Below are positions 1 through 9,495 of a stretch of DNA of 21,315 nt, piece after piece; position 1 is the stretch's first letter, and every line of letters begins with the position of its first letter. Both the position numbers and the translations under genes were made by a program. Location of the stretch: positions 1 to 21,315 of the forward strand of contig LRSR01009692.1 of NCBI GenBank assembly GCA_001579985.1, given 5' to 3'. Source of the stretch: Hypsibius dujardini. Its lineage: Eukaryota; Tardigrada; Eutardigrada; Parachela; Hypsibiidae. The notes beneath the pieces were generated by a model. It did no database searches. It had not been told where the DNA came from and saw only the letters and a program-made list of their open reading frames with translations.

Positions 1-3000
1 TCCCTAAGTCCAAAACCGTCAATTTTAATACCAACTTGGGACATAACCAGCCGGGGTACAAGGCCGTTCCTAGCGCGGCACAACAGCGTTCGGCGAGTGC
101 GGTGGATGCTGGAGCAGCGCGTCGAGCACGTGTCAAGCTTCAACCCGACCCTGGGTACGGACGCGGAGCGATTACACCCATGCATCGATTGTTTGCTGCG
201 ACCGATAAACGGCATCTGCCTGCCGGAAACCATCAAAAGCCATTGTCAACGGAACAAAATTTGCGCTCAACTCAGGTGCGACACCTTTTATTTCAGATCT
301 CACTGTCGTTGCCGCTGTTTAATATTTCTTTTATTACTGGTTGCAGGTAGTGACTGACATACCTCGAATTGTAGCGGCTCTCGGAAGTAGCAACTTCTTA
401 ACGAAGCGGGATGGACTCGAGGCTTTGCGAGATTGCTTCGACCAGGGCGAGCAGTTAATGTAAGAAGTCAGGAAACATATTGACTTCCAACTGTTCTTCA
501 CGCGGTTGTTTGTATGTAGGCCTAGTGAACTGGAATTATTGCGTTCGAGCTTCACCCGACTGATTGCGGAATCATCCCCTAAGGTGGCTGTCCTAGTACT
601 AGATGCTCTGCTGGATTTCATTAGGATTCACAATCTTCAAATCGGATCTTGGTTGTACGAACTTCTGGCAAAGCTGTGGTCAAAACAAGGTAATACAAAT
701 ATTCAAGTCTAATGAATACTAATACTAGTACTAGTTTTTGCTAGTGCACACCTTGTAGTGGCAGATCTGGATTCAAGTCTATGAATACTAATACTAGTAC
801 TAGTTTTTGCTAGTGCTACACCTTGCAGTGGCAGATCTGGATTCAAGGCTGAATACTAGTACTAGTACTAGTTTTAGCTAGTGCTACACCTTGTAGTGGC
901 AGATCTGGATTCAAGTCTATGAATACTAATACTAGTACTAGTTTTTGCTAGTGCACACCTTGTAGTGGCAGATCTGGATTCAAGTCTGAATACTAATACT
1001 AGTACTAGTTTTTGCTAGTGCTACACCTTGTAGTGGCAGATCTGGATGGGATGGCCATGACTATGACGTTACGCCCGAATTCTGCCGGCTGTTTTCATAT
1101 CTGCTTTCTGTTCTGACTGCAGGATCTGAAGCATCATCGGCGGTAGACCTTAAACTAGAACGTGTTTTGGTTTTGATAAGGTAAGCTGTCCTGAACTATT
1201 GCAAGTGCAGCTTGCTTACATTTTATGGTTTTTTTAGGGGGCTGTTTCCCGCTCAAGCCCAATTCGTTCACGTGATGAGGTTCATTAGCGAATTGCCACA
1301 TACCGCACCAGCCCGGACGAAATTAGCTGCTTTGGACTTTCTAACGGCGTTAATTAACGGCGTTCCACTACCTGGTGATGATCTGAAGAGTTCCAGTGTG
1401 ACTCGGTTGGGAATTACCAAGGTAATAGAGACGTTTAAGCAAACCGGCGTAAGGCTCGTTAAGTTTACGCTTACGACTGGGTGTTTAAGCACTCGGTGTA
1501 TGGATCTGGGCGTAAGGCGCAACAGCAGAAAATTTCAAGGAAACCATTCAATTTAGCCAGGGCGAATTCTATTGAAGTTTTTTTACTCCGTTCTTACGGC
1601 GTAACTTAAGGCCCATTGATCCTTACGTCAGGCAGTAGCGTAAGAAATAAGCCGTAAACGAGGCCACACCCCGTGCCTTATCCTATTGGTCCGTGTCTTT
1701 AAGTTTACTCTTACGTTACGCTTACGCCGACTGGTTAAACGTCCCTAATTCACATTGCACATGCAGTAGATCTCTGGTATTGTGCATCTACGAATTTTCA
1801 ACAGGTGATCACGTGGTGCTCCGACGGGAAATCAGAGGATTTACGTCAGTCAAGTCAACGAGTTCTGGTTCTGCTTAACCAGCTAAACTGCGAGGGATTT
1901 GTTGGCATAATTAATTCCATCGATCGACAGCTTAGGGATGAAGCTATCCGGATGGTGAATGCATATCCACGACGTCCCTCTGCTGGGTCTCAGGAAAGCT
2001 TGGGTCTGGTGAGTTGACCTCATTCTTGCCGTGTACATGAATTTTTTTCTGAACGATCCTTTTTCCGTCTCTAGCCTGAAGAAAGTGATTTGAACCGCGA
2101 GAGAACGATAAAAAAGTCGCAATCTGCACAACGCTCTTCGCCTTCTCCCGACGGACGTCAGCGTGTTCTTCTGGCCAGGGCAAAGGAACAACGACCACAC
2201 GCTGATAATGATGAAAATGTGAACCCACTTTTGGAATCCGGTGGATCACGTAGCACAGCCTCCCCGGGTATTTTTGTCAGCAGAAGTACATCTGCCGTCG
2301 TGCCCAATCACATCCAAGATGATATCGAGGAGCAGGTTCGCTATATCACATCCTGGCCGCAGGCATTCGAGTCCAGTCCGAGCAGGTGAGTACTACCTGT
2401 ACTAGTACTGATTACTGTCATAGTTGTCTATTTTCTTCTGAATTCTTAGAGTGATCACACTAGCTGTTCTCTTTCTTATTGGCGTTGGTTGATGCATGAG
2501 TTATCTTCCTCCGACTTGGATGAGTTTGCCGACGGCTTATTTTTTTGCAGTAAGCGGTGCCAGCTCTTGGAACATCTTCACTCGGTTCTCGGTTACCTCA
2601 AGGAAGATGTCTGGCAGAAGCATTTCTTGACCGTGCTGCCTCTGTTACACGACCTACTCAGCAAGTATGCAGGAGAAAGCGATCTGATTGCAGGAGTGCT
2701 GGTTTGCTTCGCGGATTTGTTACGTCTAAGGCCTGGTCAAATGCGTCAGTTCCCGGAACTGTCGGTAGTCACTCTATTTGACGTGCAACACAATTCCAGC
2801 AAAATCGTTTCCGATGCACGAGAGAAGTGTGCTCTGCTGATTGTCCGCGTTTTTCCTTGTGAAGTGTTGGGGAAAATTCTCTGCCCGATCATTGCCCACC
2901 AGGAAGTGCCGTCGGAATCAGTTGCTGCTGTCCGGCTTTTCACCCTGATGTGTCAGGAGACTGAGAACCCGGAATCTCTAGTCCCTGTTCTGCCGGCAAT

Positions 3001-3539
3001 CATTCCGTTGTTGGTGCAGGTAACTAACACATACTGTACTGCCGCGATTAAACCGGTCAGTTGAACCACGCCTCCGTCACACGCGCCTGTGTTGAGTGAG
3101 CTCACATACGCGCCTGTGTTGAGTGAGCTCACACACACTCACACACACTCACACACACGCTCACACTCACACACTCACACTCACACAGGTCGAATGCGCT
3201 GCCCGGGTGCAAAAAGTGACCGGTTTAATCGCGGCAGTACAGTACATTTTCATCTTCAATTTCAGTGACTGTGTTTAAAAGACCATCAATTTCAGGCTTA
3301 TGAGAACAGTGAAGAGAGCACGATGAGAAAAGAATGTACGTTCATATGTTGCTTCATTAATCTGAAGCGTCTGTTCTTGATTTATCATTGCTCTATGTGC
3401 TGCAGGTGTTTACGGCCTCATTTACGCTGAATTGTGTGTCGGCGAGGAGCTGATGACGCCCTACTACAAGAACCTGTCCGCTAGCAAGATTCGATTGATG
3501 AGTGTCTACATGAAACGGGCAATACAATCCAATACTTAG
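1..3539 (+). CDS. CLASP: CLASP (CLIP-associating protein), 3' part of gene, 10 exons, 5' end outside window
   Basis: CLASP proteins bind microtubule plus ends and promote rescue of growth. Exons: 1(partial)-275, 347-459, 520-689, 1123-1180, 1238-1421, 1805-2008, 2075-2385, 2551-3019, 3296-3335, 3406-3539 (TAG). All junctions are GT-AG and the phases join into one 651-residue frame. The first exon is a basic Ser/Arg/Ala-rich linker (RSASAVDAGAARRARVK). From 347 to 2008 runs a TOG-type HEAT domain matching CLASP TOG3 (DIPRIVAALGSSNFLTKRDG, LLDFIRIHNLQIGSWLYELL, VITWCSDGKSEDLRQSSQRV). Exon 2075-2385 is a Ser-rich linker ending at the next domain's first helix. Positions 2551-3539 encode the C-terminal CLIP-interacting HEAT domain (HFLTVLPLLHDLL, ILCPIIAHQEVP, LSASKIRLMSVYMKRA), ending like other CLASPs. 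TOG1 and TOG2 must lie upstream. I see no SxIP motif in the visible linker. Identity is recalled family similarity; exon borders are read directly. Confidence 0.95.
701..1045. repeat. Five-copy minisatellite, unit 68-70 bp
   Basis: Tandem copies at 701-770, 771-840, 841-908, 909-977 and 978-1045 fill most of the CLASP intron 690-1122. Each begins ATTCAAG, contains an ACTAGTACTAGTTTTTGCTAG core that is nearly self-complementary (ACTAGT palindromes), and ends GTGGCAGATCTGG. Copies differ only by a few substitutions and 1-2 bp indels, so the expansion looks recent. Confidence 0.97.
1428..1745. mobile_element. MITE-like TIR element (318 bp) with TA target duplication, in a CLASP intron
   Basis: The ends are imperfect inverted repeats. 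The left end starts GAGACGTTTAAGCAAACCGG then CGTAAG. The reverse complement of the right end starts GGGACGTTTAACCAGTCGG then CGTAAG. Further inside, both arms contain TTAAGTTTAC-like and TTACG words. TA dinucleotides flank both ends (1426-1427 and 1746-1747). There is no transposase frame. TA duplication plus short TIRs fits a non-autonomous Tc1/mariner-type element; this class assignment is inference. The element begins six bases after the 5' splice site of the intron 1422-1804. Confidence 0.7.
3034..3242. mobile_element. Foldback/MITE-like element with perfect 26-bp TIRs and TA flanks, in a CLASP intron
   Basis: The arms at 3034-3059 and 3217-3242 are perfect reverse complements (left arm begins CTGTACTGCCGCGATTAAAC). 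Each is followed outward by TA (3032-3033 and 3243-3244). The 157-bp interior is a 26-bp direct duplication and CA-rich microsatellite, with no coding capacity. It lies in the intron 3020-3295, 14 bases after the donor. Confidence 0.75.
3081..3188. repeat. 26-bp tandem duplication followed by (CA/CTCA) microsatellite
   Basis: Copies at 3081-3106 and 3108-3133 both read ACGCGCCTGTGTTGAGTGAG then CTCACA. They run into ACACACTC and CACACTCACA repeats to about 3188. This is the interior of the TIR element at 3034-3242. Confidence 0.9.
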
Positions 3540-5865
3540 ACAAAATCCTGTCCATTTGTCGCGTTACGTTTTAACTTTACTTGCTGTTGGATGGAAATCG
3601 GGCAGCTACTAGGTTTTGGCTTCACGGTCCCTCAATAATTGTAATCGAGTTTGAGTCTGTTACCTGTGATCCAAGTTTTATTTCGCCCAATTTTTAACAG
3701 GACAGGGTACCTGAGTCTCTTCGAGTAATTTCTTTTGAATTTCTTGGATCCTTACGTGTTACTAGTAAATTAATCCAGAGTTTCTGGAAACTTCAGTTTC
3801 TCCTGAAATATTTCAGACTACGGGATAAAAGAAGCGTTAAACACAGTAGTAGTAGTAGTAATCTGGGTTGCCGGGCTGAGCTCTCTTGAAATCTGCATGA
3901 AATCGAGAAATTCTGCCAAAAAGTTCCATAACCAATCAGCATGTTTCAGACCGCGATTTATTTTCGGCTGGCTGATTGAAATCAAAAAGAAACCAGCCAA
4001 TCCCAGCAATGCCGACAGTTTATGCTCGAGTGCAAAAATAACAAATTTTTGAATAAATCAGCGGAATTTTTTCCAAGCCACACCTGATCAATCAGTCAAG
4101 GATTCGGTACACGCTGTCACGGGGCCCTCGCGCTCTTAAGCTTCTTATATTTTAAATGTATCCACACTGACATAAACAGTATGGAATGAGTAGATTAAAA
4201 TCCTCAATAAAAACAGGTGCTGGAGGAGAAGAAACCGCAGGCAGTTTTTAGGCTTTTCCCAACAACATCCAATCAAGCCAATCAACTCCGATAATCGCGT
4301 AAACATGCGCGAAAGCTTCTAGGATGAAGACCACTTCACCCATTTCTACTTCAATAATACAATCGAAAGATGAATCTTGAAACAGTTTTAATGACTATAA
4401 AAGAATGAATTTGATTAGAAAATCCGCACGGCGCGAGAAGCACTGATAAGTTTGGCAGGGCGCTCACCACGAAATAAGCTGGCGAAAAACCAGCTGACTG
4501 AAATCCTGGCGGAAAATTTTTTGCTCATCAAAACAATTCCGCTGGAAACTTCAATCAGCCAGGGCTACAGCTATTTTACCCCATTTGCTGCGTATGGGGC
4601 CAAATAGGGCTCCAGCTATTTTACCCCTAATTTGGGGGGGGGGGCGTAATAGAACCCCGGCTAATTTACCCCTCACTGTATACGTCACTAAGGGCCCAAT
4701 AGCACTCCGGCTATTTTACCCCTACCTGTACATGTCACTAGAGGCCCAGTAGCATCCCGCCTATTTTACCCCTTTCTATAAACGTTATACGTTGCTAGGG
4801 ACCCAAAATAACCCGGGCTATTTCAGCTCTATTAATTTACTTTACTGGAGGCAAAACTGCTATGTTGCAAAACTGCAAAACACCGGCTATTCTATCCCGG
4901 CCATGGGGGTCAACAGTGTAACGGCATTGTCAAACCCTTGAGCGTCAAATATTCCTGCGACAGATCTTCAAAAAAATCACCAGTGAATGTGAAACAGTTG
5001 ACAAAGTCCAAGCCAGAAATGCTAGCAAGTGCTGTTTGATGCTTTGAGATCTGGAGTCTAAAGTTTAGCACATGGTCATCCAGTTGCAGATTTGAGGATG
5101 CAGTTCGTAACCGTTGATCGTATGACAAAAAAAATCGGAACCTTCTAGCCAACATATTTGCTGAGAAGCCCGGGAAGCTTAAAAGCATGTAATAAATAAT
5201 TTAAATTTCTAATCTCCTTTAGTTCCAGACATCTTTATAGTTCTAATAAGGATAGTGTGTGAAAAAAAATTGCAAGACCATATGGTACCATGTTTTCCGG
5301 GTGTGCTAATTTGGAGGAAAAAGGTCTAGAGCGAAGAAGAAAGAATTCTAATCCTGGAGAACATCCAGCAATCCCATTGATAGATTTATTGATATGTACA
5401 ATGTTAATTGTTTATTGATTGCTCAATTCTCAATAACCTCAATTATAGTCGATGTTGGTGATACATGCATTTGCATTTCCGTTTGATCCGACGGTTAATT
5501 ATCCTATGATATACAAATTGTGGCATCATTGTGAATTCTAAACTTGTCAAGTGAAGTACTATCACACTCCCACGATTGTCAAACACACAACTGAAGAGAA
5601 GTGATATCTACCCGATCTTGTTCTGCCAAAAATGTGGATCACAATGCTCTGCATGCGTGACAAAATGAATATTTTTTGCTCTCATGTTACCCAATGAGAG
5701 AAGGAAGGCAACACGCACAAATTTTAGGTCGAAAATCATTTCCATCGTTTTTGAGCAGCAAAAATTTCTTTTTCTCCGACAATATTTCTCGGTCTGCCTG
5801 CGTCTTTTGTGTTTTGATTACTTTCCTACATTGTGTGTGGGTCTGTGAGAGTGGTGCACACTGAG
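3540..5865. other. Intergenic spacer between CLASP and the zinc-finger gene
   Basis: AT-rich DNA with no convincing gene. It contains an AGT microsatellite near 3846-3860 and the tandem repeat listed separately. A 92-codon minus-strand frame at 4910-5188 has no recognisable domain and no supporting splice or codon pattern. The first canonical AATAAA downstream of the CLASP stop is at 4052-4057, over 500 bases away, so the CLASP 3' end is not defined. The promoter of the zinc-finger gene should lie towards the right end, but I see no clear TATA element. Confidence 0.6.
4563..4828. repeat. Degenerate tandem repeat, ~45-55 bp period, with 11-G run
   Basis: A CTATTTTACCCC word (or a one-base variant) recurs at 4571, 4616, 4661, 4711 and 4761, with a decayed copy near 4818. 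It is followed in the later copies by a TGTCACTA...GGCCCA(A/G)TAGCA segment. Copy 2 contains an uninterrupted run of 11 G at 4634-4644. Confidence 0.85.
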
Positions 5866-7503
5866 ATGGCTGATCAACAGGTGAGTGTGTACTTATCTTA
5901 ATTAATACAAACCAGAGTGGTGATTACTGTCTGGTAAATTTAGGGATATTGTTACAGGCAAGTGGGAGTGGAGGACCGTTAAAAAGAAATGGCTTAGGAT
6001 GACGCTGATTGCAAGCTGGCTACAGCGCTAAACCGTGCACCAGGTCGCGGTCGTCTTTTCCTAAAATGATTGTGAAAACGGAATTTTGTTGGGTGTGATG
6101 CTGAGTGAATGGGTGGTGTATTTGATGAGTAACTGTTGGCTGTTTAAATAAGCAAACGCTTCCCCCATAGGCAGGTGTTGTTCTCTCTAAATTTTACAAC
6201 CCCAAATCTCCGAAAATATTTCCGATCGTCCTGTGTAAACCGTTTGGGGACATGGGCACACACACATATACATAAATATATGCATATAATACACGGTTTA
6301 ATCGAGTTGTGCTTCGAGACCTATGAGATCGTTCCCTTTCCAGTTCCACATTACCGATTTCCATCGTTCCCTTTCCAGTTCCACATTACCGACTTCCATC
6401 GTTCGCTTGTTGAATGGGTAATCCACCACGATCATCTCGTCCTTCTGTCCGTGAATCAGCTGCAAGAGTAACTGAAAATGGATCGCCTTTTTCACTTGTC
6501 TATGCGCTGGGAATCCCTTCATTTTTACTATCACGTGGTTTCATTTAGTGATGTTCGTGTAGGTTTTGAGACCTGAAATCCAATCAATAAATCAGCTAAA
6601 AGCTGAAGGCTTAAATTTAGAAAAATTGCCAACTTATGTTGCAAAAGTCTTGATCTTTCACCCTCACTTATACACACGTCTTCATTTTGTTTACTAATGG
6701 GTATTTGCTGACAATGTCTATGTAACGTTTTTGTTTGTTTAGTTCACAGTAATGTTCGACGCAATAGCATTTGTCCGACCGACGACAGAAGTAAATGTGC
6801 AAGCATATGTGTTGTTCCTCACTACTGATCTCACTAAAAACAATTTTGCGATTCAAGGCGCTCTTTAAGCTAATGAATGGAGACGCAGCTCTGTTAGAAG
6901 GTTTTGTCAGTCTCTAGTCTCTCTAGTCGAATTCCCATATTAATTTGACTGTACAGCCTTGGTACCGTAATTTTTGCTCCTTTCTCGCGGTTCGCTGAAA
7001 ATTTTTTCTCTATGTTATTGTTGTAGTGTCGATCGCATCCGCAATAAAACAGCTGTTGCACTCGTACATGGTTCGTGTTCCTTACACACTTCGTTCACGT
7101 AGAATGCACTGACGCGCTTCTCTAATTCCTTGCTCGAGTTATTTTATTTGCCAGGATCAGCCGACTAGCTACTTTATAAAGAACGATGAATCAAATCATC
7201 AAGGACGGATCGTGAGTCATTACGACGAATGGCTGGGACTGGCCGATATCCGAATTGAGGGTAATAAATGAATTATAAATGTATAAAACATCCAGCATTA
7301 AATTTTGTTTAAAATATCTAGGCTCCATGCACAGTAAGATTCCGGCAGTTTATCATTGCTCAGACTGCAACAAAGACTTCTGCTCGCAGAGTTCTGTCAA
7401 CCAGCACCGGAAACGTAATCACAGTGATATTACCACCGGAGTGTGCCATCTGTACTTTTTGCTGTCGTATCGGGCCCAACCTGCTCCTGAAACCAAGCAA
7501 TAA
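5866..7503 (+). CDS. Small single C2H2 zinc-finger protein, three exons
   Basis: Proposed exons are 5866-5880 (MADQQ), 7155-7260 and 7322-7503 (TAA). They join at phases 0 and 1 into a 100-residue protein. Exon 1 ends CAG|GTGAGT, a near-consensus donor. Exon 2 starts after TTTGCCAG and encodes an acidic/polar stretch (SHYDEWLGLADIRIEG). Exon 3 encodes YHCSDCNKDFC...NQHRKRNH, a C-x2-C-x12-H-x4-H finger at about residues 52-73. A hydrophobic tail (VCHLYFLLSY) follows. One finger alone rarely gives sequence-specific DNA binding, so RNA, protein or accessory roles are equally possible. I do not recognise the family. The start relies on a five-codon exon and a 1274-bp intron, which is the weakest part. 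AATAAA at 7499-7504 overlaps the stop codon. Confidence 0.6.
6331..6400. repeat. 35-bp tandem duplication
   Basis: Copies at 6331-6365 and 6366-6400 (GTTCCCTTTCCAGTTCCACA...) differ by one base (GATTTCC/GACTTCC). The duplication lies in the long intron of the zinc-finger gene and causes overlapping frames on both strands that are not genes. Confidence 0.95.
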
Positions 7504-8446
7504 ATTGGGAAAGGTATAAAATAGTTTCCTTTTATCTGCTCATACGTTTATTAATATTGTTGACCTTTCTGACTTTAATTTCGAGATCTGGTACGTTGGG
7601 CTTTCCCTTTCTGTTACCGCGCGCTTAATCATGCTCGAACAAAACTCTCATTTTCACAGCTGAGCCGTCATTTTGAGCACAAAACGCTCAACTACTCACT
7701 GCGAATAAAATGTTTGCTGTTCAAGCTACATTTAAATTTGGGACAACTTCATAAAAATGTGAGGTTAATATAATTGTGGCAAATTTAGTCAAAATATACA
7801 AGCGTCTTAATTGAATTCGTTTATGAAATGGGTACTTTCTACTATCGACTACTCTTGTAGTTGAGTTGGGTCCACTCTTCACTATGAGTTGCATTGGCAG
7901 GTGGCAACAGTTACAGTGTCAAACTATTTAGTTTGCTTACTTTCTAGTACTTCCAGTAAGCAATTCTCTCTCCTCCCCTCGGAAAACCCATTGGCACACC
8001 GCGCATTGCTGCGCTGGTTTATACTCAGGCTTTCACTTTGAACAAATTCAAATTTTATCTGTCAGCATTCGGATGTCGCCGTTCTCTCCAAAGACCAGTT
8101 CGTATTTGCTGTAAAGGGATTCGATGAATTATAGTAGATGACAAATTAAATTTAGCACGATGCAATGTGTATTGACAATAATGTAATGGCTTGAGTTAGC
8201 ATGATGACGGAAGAGATGATGATGATTACAATTATGATGACACTAGTGTGATAATAAATATTCTAAGTGCTAAACAGAACGGCTCCTCCGTCATTGTACC
8301 TGCTGGCTTTTTGTGAATTTTTTGGAGTATATTATGAATCGACCAGCTTGTCTTTCGGGGGAACAGCGTTTACTGAAGCAAGGTAGCTCGAAGTTGGGCT
8401 GGCCGTCTCCCCGTTCAAAGGAGAAGCCAAATCATCTTTCATCTTC
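7504..8446. other. Intergenic spacer, no gene seen
   Basis: Mostly AT-rich. It contains a degenerate GATGAT-rich stretch near 8200-8245 and an AATAAA at about 7705 that could serve the upstream zinc-finger transcript. I see no open frame with coding character on either strand. Confidence 0.5.
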
Positions 8447-8747
8447 TTAGTGATGGACAGCAACGGGCTGGGCATTGCTCTCCTTTCTGATGTCGTCCAT
8501 CAACGTCAAATCCTCCGCCAAAACTTGACTTTTTTTCCTCCGGCACCTGGAATGTGAACTTCCGGATAAAGTCCTTGTAGTTCTGATGCCCGTTGTCGAC
8601 GGAACAGAAGACCAGATGGTCACGGTCGATGACGATATTGTGGTAAATCTGGTTTTGTTGTCTCCAGGCAGCGTTCCCATCCAGGGCCATCAGGTGGAGG
8701 ATGTGATTTGCCAGGGAGTGAGCTAGCCGGGCAACAGCACAGCCATG
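8447..8747 (-). pseudogene. Unidentified broken coding segment (frameshifted; possible last exon of a lost gene)
   Basis: Reading the minus strand from 8747, a frame gives a protein-like sequence (ARLAHSLANHILHLMALDG, NQIYHNIVIDRDHLVFCSVD, QNYKDFIRKFTFQVPEEKK) with C/G-ending codons typical of the real exons nearby. At a run of seven A (plus-strand T at 8530-8536) the coding character moves to another frame (SQVLAEDLTLMDDIRKESNA), which ends at TAA 8447-8449. A one-base indel in the homopolymer would join the two. An in-frame TAG lies at 8748-8750. The same frame continues upstream to an ATG at 8898-8900 (MLADKFSAFRRKD...). I do not recognise the family. It could be a decayed pseudogene, a captured gene piece, or a real last exon with a sequencing error; the acceptor-like CAGTAG just before 8747 suits the last option. 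Confidence 0.45.
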
Positions 8748-8928
8748 CTACTGAAAGTACCATAAAATTCTTTTCAAGCTGAACCGGTGAAAAAGGGAAA
8801 TGTCAGCGTGCAGACGCACCAACTGGTCGGCACTTCTGGCAGAGATTCGGAAAAAAGTCATGTCCTTTCTGCGAAAAGCTGAAAATTTGTCAGCTAACAT
8901 CGGTGTAGTTTACAGAATCACTATGAAT

Positions 8929-8985
8929 GTCTGTCCTTCTGTGCGTCTGTGTGTCTGCCTGCTTGCCTGCCTGCCTGCCTGCCTA
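8929..8985. repeat. CTGT/CTGC-type microsatellite
   Basis: A short array of TCTG and TGCC words (CTGCCTGCTTGCCTGCCTGC). It shares its motif with the larger arrays at 11557, 18097 and 20108. Confidence 0.9.
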
Positions 8986-9156
8986 TACAGATAAGGGTAA
9001 AATAGCCTCTTCGACCAGGCCAGCCAAAAATCGTACTTTGTAACATACTAATGTTGATGTGTTGTCTAACTAACCAATCAAGCCTCAAAATCACAGGTAC
9101 ACAAGTGGTCACAAGATAGCGCTATTCGATTAAAGTGATTTACCGGTCATTAAACA

Positions 9157-9187
9157 CTAACCGAGTTAAATGGCTTAACTCGGTTAG
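9157..9187. repeat. Perfect 13-bp hairpin with 5-base loop
   Basis: CTAACCGAGTTAA (9157-9169), loop ATGGC, then TTAACTCGGTTAG (9175-9187), an exact inverted repeat. It lies about 310 bases upstream of the MRPL49 start. It could be a dimer-binding site, a foldback remnant or chance; no function is shown. Confidence 0.85.
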
Positions 9188-9495
9188 ACTTATCTTGTAG
9201 CCATGTGTGCACAACCGTACAGCATTTACTGTACAGCTTTGGTGTACGAGTACTGGGCTTGCGTTCTATCGATTGATTGATTGATGTGAAAAGCACCAAA
9301 GTGTGAGGATTTTATTTATTTATACAGCACTTAATTTCGTAATTGAGTTTCTTTCATTCGTCCCAACTTCCAACTCCCGATTGCTTCGTTCGTTTTCTGC
9401 ACTTATTAGAATTATTCTTCTCAATTGGCAGTTTTATTTTATTGCTCACGCGCATTCGAGGTTGATCGATACGACGAAACGGAATAAAGGACATA

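Noticed and set aside
3960-4562. Possible ~600-bp element bounded by TGGCTGATTGAA inverted words
   Set aside because: Only about 12-15 bases match, the extended arms do not pair, and no target duplication is visible.
4910-5188. 92-codon minus-strand frame in the intergenic region
   Set aside because: No family resemblance I can defend, no splice signals tying it to neighbours, and codon use unlike the real genes.
6175-6534. Opposed frames of 98 and 78 codons
   Set aside because: Both run through the 35-bp duplication and a CA/TA stretch inside the zinc-finger gene's intron.
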